Below the pieces are notes generated by a model. It did no database searches. It had not been told where the DNA came from and saw nothing but the letters and a program-made list of their open reading frames with translations. A stretch of DNA of 64,000 nt from Agriotes lineatus (taxonomy: Eukaryota > Arthropoda > Insecta > Coleoptera > Elateridae): contig CALNHX010005183.1 of NCBI GenBank assembly GCA_940337035.1, positions 47,961-111,960 of the forward strand, given 5' to 3'. Position 1 is the stretch's first letter. Every line of letters begins with the position of its first letter. Made by a program: the position numbers and the translations under genes. Of the stretch, positions 44,301 through 56,300 are shown piece by piece.

Positions 44301-47300
44301 TGCTGAGGGGTACTTAGAACCTCTCTGTGTATATATGTATATTATTATTATTATTAGTGCTCATTATTCCCCACGGGGGACATAGGGTTATACAAAACAA
44401 ACAGTAATAATTCAGAAATAAATCAAAACTAAACTAAACTAAAACTAAACTAAACAGAAACTGTAGCTATATACATTTAGTTAAACAGTACGATACACAT
44501 GTGTTTTAATTATTATAAGTCATCTATAAATTGCTTCCATTGATCTTTGTCTTGTGCTAGGACACGAAGCTGAGCGATGGTTCTACCTGTTTCCTCTCTG
44601 ACCGTTTTTCTCCAGGTTTTACGAGGCGCCCCCTAGCTCGGCTACCTTGTGGGTTCCATTCCAATGCGACATGACTAGGGACGTGTCTATGTTTTCTCAG
44701 TGTGTGACCCAGCCATCTATATTTCCTTTTCCTAATTGCTATACTCAACTCTTCTTGCCCAGTTCTCCTCCATAAGTCTTCATTTGAGATTCGCTCGGGC
44801 CACCAGATTTTCAATATATTTCTCAAGCATCTGTTTACAAATGCTTGGATCTTCCTTTGTGTTGTCACAGTGACGCACCATGTTTCCGAACCATACAGCA
44901 ATACAGCCTTAACCGTTGCGTTAAATATCTTCATCTTGACTGTGTTGTGAATGTTCCCGGCTCTCCATATATTATTCATAGCCAGAAACACCACTCTCGC
45001 TTTATTTATTCTAAGATCAATATCTCTTGATGACCCCCCATCTATTGACACCACACTAACAAGGTAAGTAAATTCTTCAACGTTTTCAATATTATAGTTG
45101 TCCAAGGTTATGTCACTCACATCTGTATTAATAGTTAGTAATTTAGTCTTCTCCTTGTTAATTCGCAACCCCACTTTATTTGATTCACTTTGTACACTAT
45201 TTAGTTTTGCCTGCATATTTTGTGAGTTCGTAGATAATAGACAAGCGTCATCGGCATATTCTAAATCCTCTAATGTCCTGGTTAGACCCCATCCTATTCC
45301 CCTTCTTCTACCTTCAGTCGCGTTTGTTAGTATGAAGTCCATTATAATTAGAAACAAAAGTGGTGATAAAATACATCCTTGCCTAACACCACTCCTTGAC
45401 TCAAAAGGTTGAGATAGTTGTCCCTTATGCAGTACTCTACACTTGCAGTTTGTATAACCCTCCTTAATTGGGCGTATTATTTTATCAGGAAGTCCTTTGT
45501 TTTTGAGTACCCTCCATATACATCCTCTATCAATGGAGTCGAAAGCTCTTTGATAATCTATAAAAAGTAGTTGGAGTGGCGATTGGTATTCGAGGGATTG
45601 GTCAATTATTCTTCTGATGGTTTTGATATTGTCCACGCATGAGTAGCCAGTTCTGAAACCACTTTGTTCCTTTCTTATTATACTATCAAGCGTTGTCTTG
45701 ATTCGATTTAATATAATACGGTTGAAAACCTTGCTCGTGACATTCAGTAGGGTGGTTCCCCTCCAATTTTCACATTTTTGTAAGTTTCCCTTTTTTGGGA
45801 TTTTAATAACAATCCCTTCCTTCCATTCAGAAGGGAAAGTCTCTTCGGATCATATTTTTTGAAAAAGGGGGTGAAGTATATCTGATACACCCTCTGCATC
45901 GATTTTTAATATGTCTGACGTTATTGAATCATTCTCTGCTGCTTTACCCTTTTTCATTTGTTTAATTGCTTGAAGTAGTTCTTCTTTTGTTGGGATTTCT
46001 GTATTTATTGGGAACTCGGGGGAATCAACTTCTGGGGGGATCTGGACAGTGTTGCTTGTAACATTTGTTATATCTTCGAAGTATTCTTTCCAGCGTTGTA
46101 GTTGTTGCTCCATTGTGCATAACATTATTCCATTTTTATCTCTGATTGATGATTCCCTAATTTTCCCCGTGTTGCCTGGCAGTTTCCTTATCATATGATA
46201 CAATTCTTTATTATCACCCATGTCGGCCGCCAGTTGTGCTTGCTCTGCCAGATTTTCAATAAAAGCGTTTTTGTCTGCTTTTAGGCTTCTTTTAACTTCT
46301 GTACTGCACTTGACATATTTTTCCTGCACTTGTCTCGTTTGTTCTTCAGTTTTAGCTACGAGTCCAAGTTCTTTCAGTCTCCTACGCTCTCTTATTTTTA
46401 GCCATGACTCCCGGCTAATCCATTCTGCTGAACTTCTTCTTGTGCTAGTGGTTATTTCGTTGCAGCTTTCAATAATGGCTCTCCTACAATCTCTCCAGAT
46501 CTCATCAATAGACGTGTCATAACTGATCTTTTCTTTCGCTTGATATAAACTACTGGCAATTCTTTCTTTCAAGTCTTGCCCTACTATTTTACTTATGTTA
46601 ATGCTTCTTGGTTTCCTAGTAATTCCATTTTTGCGTGTCTGCTTTATAGGTTGCAGTTGAACTTTGGCTATAAGGGGATGGTGATCGGAATCTATGTCCG
46701 CTCCACGTCTATTGCGTACATCCAAGACAAAGATAATATATACATAGATCTCTAGTGAATGGTCACAATAAAAGGGTTAGTTCTGGACGCTGCATGCAGA
46801 CGGCGCTTCGATAGCTACAAATTTTGAAGTAAGAATCCCATTACGTAGCGCCAAACTAACTAACTGGCTGAAATGAGCGAAATGCCTATATCTACGTATG
46901 TCCTTTCTTAATTCATATTTACCTGCCACTTGCAGAACGGGTATTCTTTGTTTTCGGAGGAGATGGTTTTGTAGATAAACTGCTAATGGATACTTAACTG
47001 CATTTTAATGTTATGCAAATATTTATTGAATATTATTGAAATACCGTAGAAGGTTTATATTATGCTTGCCAAACAAGTGACAAAAGCATTTTCGTAACAC
47101 GTGCTCTAATAAGATTTTTATATTTTTATACAGGGTGAAGCGATTAATATGCAGCGATCGATTATGTTGTGTATTAATTAATAATTATTATTCCATTTAT
47201 AGAATTACATATTGATAGTTTAATGCTATTTCGTATTATACAATATTTGAATAAATAATGTATTGTAAACGAGTGTATGTAAATGAAAGAGTTCTTTTAC

Positions 47301-50300
47301 ATTTTTAAAATTACATTTATTTTGAAATGTAAAATTATTATTCTATAAGTATAACAAATTAAGAGCCAAGTTGGACATTCATTACTTACGTAACTTAACT
47401 GATTTTTGACACAGCAATTATACTTATCGTTAATTACAACCTATAACAAAGATATTTTGATATTATATGTCACACTTGTTTTACTGTGTGCAATTTAATG
47501 TAAATCAATTTTTATACAGATTTAAATTTTTGTTCTTTGGTCTGTGTGTGTAGGTCTATCTGTGTGTCTGTCGGTCTGTGTGGCTGTCTGCCTGTGAACA
47601 GAATATCTCAAAAATGAAAAGAGGTATTGCGTTGAAACTTTATATATAAGTTTTGCGTACTATGTAGATGTGACAGCAATCTTTTGAAGAAAATCGCATT
47701 ACCGAAAGTAGGTGTTTATTCTTGTGATTTTTCTGTTTTTTCGATTTTTTCAAAAACGGCCCTAACGATTTTTTCAAACTTCAACAGTTTTAATGTGTAT
47801 TGATGTGATATAGGTGATTTTCCAATTGAATACCTCTAAAATGGGTTTCTTTTGTTTTTTTAAATTTTTTTTATTAACTCCTATTTTAAATAAAACACCC
47901 GGTATATTATTACATTTGGAATTCAGTTTAAATTTTTAGAGAAAATTTGTCTCTCGAACTAACGCTCTATTTTGTACCGTTTTTGTAGAATTTGCAATTT
48001 TTGAAAATGTTTGACAAATGCTGAAAAACTAAAAATCCAATTTTTGGCTAATTATAAGGTCACTGTAAAAGGAAGTTGTGTGAGTGTATCACACCAGATT
48101 TTTTTAATAAGTTTCTTGTTTTTTTTTTATTGAACCATCTATTTCGGGATCACTGGAAGATGATAATACTATGATTAGTTGGAATGTTTTAATCTTTTGG
48201 TTTTTTTTTAGAATAATTATGCTTAGTAATATACTAACCTTTTGGTTTTTTAATCGAGCAAAATCGCCACTCGGTTAATTTACTTTTTAAGAATTTGCTG
48301 TAGAACTTATCAGTTTTGTTTATGACATTTTTCAATTGAAAACTTTTGCATTGTGTTTATTGAGATTTTTCTTAAAGTGGTAAATGACTTTTTGTTTTAA
48401 GAATGTTGCTGTTCTTGTTTGTATTTGTTTATAGCTTGTTATTATTCTTTGAAAATGGGATGGGCAAAACGTTCTTAAAATAACAAATGGTTAAATCCAA
48501 TTTTACACTATTCTTAAACCATTTTAAAACTGAAATTAATAGTATAAAACTATAACCACTTTATGACTTGGAACAAATATAAATATAAAAATCTGGTGTG
48601 ATACACGCACACAACTTCCTTTTACAGTGATCTTATAATTAGTCAAAAATGTCATGTTTAATTTTTAACCATTTGTTAAAATTTTTCAAAAATTACAAAT
48701 TCTACAAAATATATTATCTTTGTCCAAGAGAGTGTGTTGCCATTTTTTATTAACACAAATATGATCGATTTGGTTAATTACCTTTTGATCGGGTGATACC
48801 CAAGTCCCTTTGTGGCAGGTATTGTGCGTAAACATTGTGCCGCCTATCACCAAATCGTGGATTCCACAGAATTCGAGTAACAACTCGCCGTTTTCGTTTC
48901 GGGCTCCTAACCCATGTTTCTCAATAACCCTTTCAAAATCCTTATTTTCCGCGCCAACTTTGGCGTTGAAGTCACCCATCAGAATAATAATATCATTTCT
49001 ATTTACTGCATTTATTACTTTATGCAAAGAGTCATAGAACTCCTCCTTTTCTTCTACTTGCGATACCTCTGTAGGTGCGTAACATTGAATTATTATCATC
49101 TTTCCTCCATTTACACTAAATTTTGCAGTGATTATCCTTTCACTGATAGGGTTCCATTCACTTAGCATATTTTTAAATCTTGGACTTATTAAAATACCTA
49201 CACCATATTGATGATTATTATCATTAAATCCCGAGTAAAGGAAGTAAAAACTTTTTGAACAATTAACCTCCCCACTTCCTACCCAACGAGTTTCGCTAAT
49301 TCCCATTATATCCATATCATAACGATCTATCTCTTAAATAGCTTGGTGCAGCTTGCCTTGTTGGTTCAGTGTCCTTACGTTCCACTGTCCAAATTTGTAA
49401 GTCGGATAGTTGCCCTTCTGTACATTTATTTTATTTATACTTTATATTTTCCTTCTCTTCCACGCTCGTAATCGTTTCCTTTATCGTTGCTGCAGTCGTC
49501 ATCTTGGACCTTCCATTTTGCTTCGTTATTGGTTTTTTGAGTTCCATTTTTCTTCCTCTCCTTCTTTTTTTTCTTTCTTGACTTTTAGGCTTCCTCCGCT
49601 TTCATCTGACCACTCATACTGGATGTCATTAACTTTTAATTTTCTATATCCTATTTGCGTCTTTTTCCCGTTTTCATTTTCTTTCTTTGCTACTTTTCTT
49701 ATAGCAGCCTGAATCAGCTGTTCTTCCTTAGTGAGGTAATTTTCTATATAAATTTCGATTTTTCCTAGTTTTGCTTTGTTCTTCATGACTGCGAGCTTTC
49801 CCAAGAAAGAAGCCATTTTTACTACGACTATTGGTTTTTCCTGTACTCTACCAATTGGGAACGCATCCTTAACTTCAGCATTAACTTGTAATTTTTCCCG
49901 TATAAATTTTTCCACTTCTGCTTCGGGCGAGCTGGTATTATCTAATTTCCATCCTTTTATAATAAAGTTGAGTTTCTTCTTGTCGTTCTCCTGTTTTTCT
50001 ATCTTGACCTTGAGATCTTGTATTTCATTTCGAAGTTCTGTTTTTTTTGCCACTCTACCTCTTTCTTGATTTGATCTTCTTTAATTTTTCGTATTTCCTC
50101 CCCATACTTCTTAATTACTGTTAGTTCTATCCTTGTGTTTTGGACCTCTGCTTTTATCTCTTTCATGCCCTTCTCCATAGCTTCAAGTTTCTGAAGTATA
50201 ATATCCATATTTTCTTCCTCTTCTTTATCTTTCACCGTTGTGGTTGAGGTTGCTCGTGCTGTTGGGAATCTCTGTACTAATTTACTTCGTTTAAAAGCCT

Positions 50301-53300
50301 CAACATCCACTTCTGTCCTTACTTCTACGTCACTTGCTTCTCTCTTCCTCTTCAGGAAATCGTCTAGGGACCCTATGCAGTTATTCCGCGTTTTTTGAGG
50401 CTCTTTTCGGATCATTTACCTTTGCTTGGCAACTAGCGTTTAATTTTAAACTTGGCAACGTTGCTTTATTTTCAGTTGCCGTTATCTACGTCTTAGTCTA
50501 ACCTCACTTCGATTACTAGGTTTTAAATTTCGACTTTTGTAATCTAAATTCACGAATCCTCAAAGAGTTTCGTTTACCACTGTCCTTAATTTACTGGAGC
50601 TTCGTTTGCACAACTTTCCTTGATTAACCAGCACTTGTGAAACCTCAAATCCTAATAAGTTTGGAGCGCTATCGCAGGCGATTGTTTACACTGCCAAGTT
50701 AGGATTATGTATATAGTATTCCTTATTCTAAATAAAATGGAATTATCCGTATTGTAATATTACCTTCGGTTTCACCGGAAGTTAAACGTAACTTAAAATT
50801 TTTAAATAGAACATCCTGTATATTTTTCAGTATTTGGATAGAGAATTTAATTGCGAATTCAAAAATATCTGGTTTTCTACATTTATTGAGCTTTTCTCCC
50901 CTTGAGCCCCTTACGAAAGTGGACGAAACGTTGACTTCTTCAACCTCAATAAAGACACGGTCGAATTCCGGAAGTCCCTTCTTATTTACTAAAGTTTTCC
51001 ATATCTTTTACCCAATTGCTTTTTATTCATTCTTCGCAATGGACAATGGTACGTTGCCATATTTCAGGAGTGTAACAGTGTAACTAGATAATGCCTCTGT
51101 CCACATTTTTGTAACACGGTCGTTATCGTCATTGTTTACTGTAATATGTTTCACAATAACTACATGCAAACAATAAACAATTACGTTTAAACCGTGCTAA
51201 TACTAACAAACCAGTTTGAACGAATTGGATTTTTTTTAAACGAGTAAATGTCATCATTTGTACTGTTATCCATATAGCATGAAAAATAAGTATCTATGTT
51301 TGTTTCCAACCTAATTGTACAACTGGACGGAGTATAGTTTCCATTAATTTGTTGTCAAATTTAGCTAAGAATGATTTGTATATGCATTTTAATTATGGTT
51401 GATTTATTTTCAAAAATTGTAAAAGTATATCCAATTACACGTTGTGCAACCAACAATACAATTAAAACATAAATAAATTTCTAGATGAACATGAGCAACC
51501 GAAGAGAAATACTATAGCAACTGATGCTACCTATTTTAATATTGAAATATTTAGAGAAATTGGAAATAACTCGGGCTTCTTAATTAATTATTATAGCATA
51601 AGACATACATTAACAAAGAAACCCAAGTGAATGATATATACAGCAATTTATAAAACATTGCAGAACCATAATGCAAAATGAAAGACCCAATAGTTGGCGT
51701 AGATATTTGAATTATATTTATAAACCACGTACCAAATAATACTTATTTATGCATCAAGGGCATTATGAAGATGTTTATGCCCTTTCCAGGGGCCACACAT
51801 TTATAAGCTTCTATCTCAGGGATAATACACTTCTCCAATTAAACTGAACTGTTATTTTGTTTCCTAGCGGTGGTTGGTTTCTTATACACTATTTTTAAAT
51901 TACAAATAGCAGTGAATATGCCGGCATCATGATAGTTTAATCATATCAACCACTGGGTCGCTTTTTAAAAACCGTGATGTGTACGCTCCTATTAAAATTT
52001 TTGTATTGTTTTCAGTGAATTTAGAAACAGCTGGCAATGATTACTCCATTACTAATTAGTCGCCTACACATTTCTAACTACGTATTGTTTACGAATGACT
52101 AAGTATTAAAGGTCTATTTTGAATAATCGGCCTATCATACGATAAGCAAAACTGCAAAGCAGAGTTATCACTGTCAGTTCAAAGAAACACAATCATTTAT
52201 ATCCGCAGTAGTTAGGGAATTTGCGAAAGGCAGAATTTCATGCATGCAGTTCGAGAAGAAATTATGAAGTAACCAATTTCGAATAATTACTTTCAAGATT
52301 CATGGAAATTTCAAACACTTCTTCAATTACTGCATAAAGCTGTAAACGTAAGGCAAAAATATCACGTAAAATACTACTGCCAAACTACCACGCAGATGAA
52401 AAAATTAGTAGTTTGTGTGAATAACAATGGGCCTTAAGTCGGCTTAGTGGGTGTTTATTAAACAAATACCATCTGGTATGAAAATTAGTCAGCACTTGCA
52501 TTAAACGGCATTGTGAATCATAATTTCAAAGAAATACGACGTAAATACACCTTTATCTTAGAAAAATAATTATTGCCGAGCACATTTGGTTGGTGGTTAT
52601 TAATTTCTGAGAAATGAAGCTTTTTAAAGAAATACCGCCATCGCCTCAATTCAAGTCAACATACCTTTAATAGGAGTTAGGAATTTCTATATATTTCGTA
52701 ACGAGATTTTGAATAGCATTGAGATTATAGGCAGATCGTATTTTGAATCCTTTTGTGATCTGATAATTTGAAACACAATTTTTAATCTTTGTTTATTATT
52801 TTGCTTCTATCTAATAATTTCCAACTATTTATACAATTACGTTAAGTCTACTATATTGTGTATGGCTTTAGATATACAGGGCATTTCAAAAAGAAACGTA
52901 AACTTTCAGAGGTCGTATTCTTCTCATAAAGTGTATTATTGTTATCTAAAAACCGCTTTGGGCGATTTTAATGAAATGTTTACAGTTTGTTGCCAACTTT
53001 ACGATGTATCTTTTGGACCTATTAGAGTTGATCCAGTGATTCTAGGGGCGTGCCCAAAGGACATGTCGATTAGGGGTTTTCACAAAAAAATAACGCCTAG
53101 CAAATGTTTTGCAACATTCATATGTTTTTTTAAAAAGCAGCTAAAAATGCAAATTTTTGTCTATTGTGTTTTTATTTTTCGTGTCTCACTTCGTTTTCAA
53201 GAAAAACAATAAAGGTCATATTTTTGCACGTTTCTGAACCTGTTAAGACAAAAATTAATATGCTTTACACCTCAAAAACCTTTAGATTTTAGTGAAGCTT

Positions 53301-56300
53301 TGAAGGTTTATTGGTGGTATAAAGGATCATGTTTTGAGGCACTTAGCTTTAAATTATTTATTCCAGGGGCATCCGGGGGGTAATCTACCAAATAATTTAT
53401 AAAAAAGGGCGCCACTGTGTTTTTTAATTTGACATTTTTTAGATAAGGCCACTAATTTTAATGCTAAAACCAGCGCAGAAAAAAATTATTTCTATCCATT
53501 GCTTTTTCATGCTGGTAGAAAAAGAAGCGAATACACTTAGTGCGCACTGTAAAAGTTCAACTTATTTTATTGAACTTTTTTCGTATTTCGGTTCTTTTTC
53601 GCTCAAACAATAAAACCCATTTGTATGCACGTCCCTGAACGACTTCAACTTGATAGCCATTTTTGCAAATATTTAAATAAATTGTTGTTAATTATTCATT
53701 TATAATAAATGTTCAAAATTATTGCCATTAGCTTCATGACAGGCTGCCAATCTTGTAACTATATTTCGATGAACATGTAAAATTCTTAGGTTGTTACGAA
53801 TAATTTATGAAAAAAGCCACTGTGTTGTTTTAAATTTGATATTTTTTTCGATAAAGCAACTAAAAGGTTAACATTTGTATCACCTGATTTTTGCGCAGGT
53901 CACTTCGTTTTCGTTAAACATAATAAAACATTTTTACACATCCCTGGGTGACAGGACAAAAATTTCAAAATATGCTTAAATCATTTTTCAAATCACCAAA
54001 ATATGTACTATTTTCTTGAATCTAAAGAAATTGAAAACAAAATTTGTTTATACGCGCAGTTAATAACAAAAACAATTCAACGGAGTTGCGATAACTTCAT
54101 GATTGTAATTTGACATTTACCTGTCCATCTAAAAGTAAACATTATTGCTTTAATGCGGTAAAGTGACAATCCGCGGGAATTGTCAACTTTTCGTTGTTTT
54201 TGACAATCGAAAAAGCTTGCTTTACTTTGCGATTGTTGATACAAATTCTTTACGATTTATTTATGGTTATACTTCCTGGTCCGGTTCGTATAGAACACGT
54301 GTAATAGGCGATGATAGATAAGTCCTGCCTTTATTAAAATTGGGAACTAAATTCTTTAATATTGATGAAATTGTTATTCTTCTGGATAGTCAAGAGTGTT
54401 GAGTTTAATAAATTTACCTAAGCAATAAAAATACTTTAGATGTATGAAAAACAAGCCGATATTTATGTTATGTTCGCCAGCGCCTTTGAGAATACGAAGA
54501 AGCGAAAATGTTGTCTGAGCAGGCATTTCCTAGTCGACGAGTTCCGCACCGTTTTGGTTTTCTCATTAGAGTGGATCGTGTTTTAAGGAAAACGGAGTTC
54601 TAGGAAGGTAACGACAGTGAGGCATCGTTAACAGTTAAATTTTACCTTACGAAGATTCACCAACCAAGAGGTTCTTGGACGACCAAGAACTGCTAGAACG
54701 GTAGCAGTAGAAGAACAATAGTAATAGGGTTCAAGAAGATCTGTCTTTAAGCACTCGCATTATTGCACATCAAGAAGGCTTGTCTTATTCAACGGTTTGA
54801 AGAATTTTGCACGTGCAAGTGCTATACTGATATTACATTCAACGAATTTAGGCATTGGAAGAGCGAGATTTCCTTGTTCGTGTAAAGTTTAGTAATTGGC
54901 TTGAAGGGCAACGTGATGCCATTCGCAGTTTTGAAAAGATAATTCTATTTACTGACGAAGCCGGTTTTACAAAAAATGGATAACCATGTATGGGTAGATC
55001 AAAATCCATATGCTATAGTACAAAGAGGTTATCAACAGCAGTTTAGCTTAAATGTGTAGGGTGGAATCATTGGTGATCATTTATTAAGACCCGTATTTTA
55101 CCACAACCCTTAAATGTACAAAATTACACAAACTTTTTGGAAAATGAGTTAGAAAAGTTGCTTGCAAATCTGCAGCTTAACTTAAGAGGGGAAATGTGGT
55201 TTATGCACGATGGTGCCCCTTCACATTTTAGCCTTACTGCAAAACAGTACAGTACAATACAATAGCATGGCCACCACGTACTCATGACTTGACTCCACTT
55301 GATTTTTATTTACGGAGCCACCTGTAACAACTAGTTTATTCCCAGCCAATACATAATGGTGGTATTTCAAGGCAAAGAATACAGGAAGGCTGTGGGACGA
55401 TTCGAAACAACCCAAGAATTTTACATGTTTATCAAAATATAGTTCGCAGATTGGCAGCCTGTCGTGAAGCTAATGGCAATATTTTTGAACATTTATTATA
55501 AATGAATAATTAAAAACAATTTAAGTATGTGCAAAAATGACTATCAAGTTGAAGCAAAAAATAAACACAACATAATCTTGTTTTCTCTGTCGCTCAGGGA
55601 CGTGCAAACAAATGGGTTTTATTTTTTTAACGAAAACGAACCGAGATACGAAAAAAAAATCAAGAAATAAAAAAACTTTTAGAGCGAATTCTAGGTAAAT
55701 TCAGTGCGCACTAAGTGTATTCGCTTCTTTTTCTACCAGCATGAAAAATCAATGGATTGAAATATTTTTTGCGCTGGTTTTAGCATTAGAATTCGCTATT
55801 AGTTGCTTTATCGAAAACATATCAAATTAAAAAGCACTGGCGCCCTTTTTTCATAAATTATTATGTAGATTACCCGCCCGGACGCCCTTGGAATAAATAA
55901 TTTGAATCGAAGTGCCCCAAAACATGATCCTTAATAGTACCAATAAACCTTCAAAGTTTCACTAAAATCGGCTTAATTGATAGGTATCTCGTGCAAACGT
56001 TGCAAAAATATGAGCTTTATTTTTTTTCTTGAAACCGACGCGATATACGAAAACTCTGTAAAAGGCTTTACCCAGAACTTCCCTCGTCGACATTGTGACA
56101 CTAAATAATTTTAAAAATCAAATTAAGTTGGGAGAAAAAATATCTTCATGTTTCTAATAAATTAAATACATTTTTAAATTTAAAAAAAATGAATCCCGCT
56201 GGGGTTTGAACCCGCCGCATTTGCAGAGCAATCGTAACCGCACCCCTATATAGAGCTCGTATCTGCACCGATAAAGCCAACTACGCTACCGAGCCTCTTT

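Larger units (their letters stand above)
44343..50705 (-). mobile_element. Two-ORF non-LTR retrotransposon, near full length, split by a 2-kb transposon
   Basis: A candidate 9-bp duplication TATGTATAT (44334-44342, 50706-50714) bounds it, and the 3' tail is (ATT)n on the + strand. Without the insertion at 46728-48722 it is about 4.36 kb: a 5' UTR of roughly 290 bp, ORF1 (50415-49526) and ORF2 (about 49410-44511). It carries few lesions. Confidence 0.82.

Noticed and set aside
56190..56300. Functional tRNA gene
   Set aside because: The boxes are too far apart and the ends do not pair; it fits a SINE head better.
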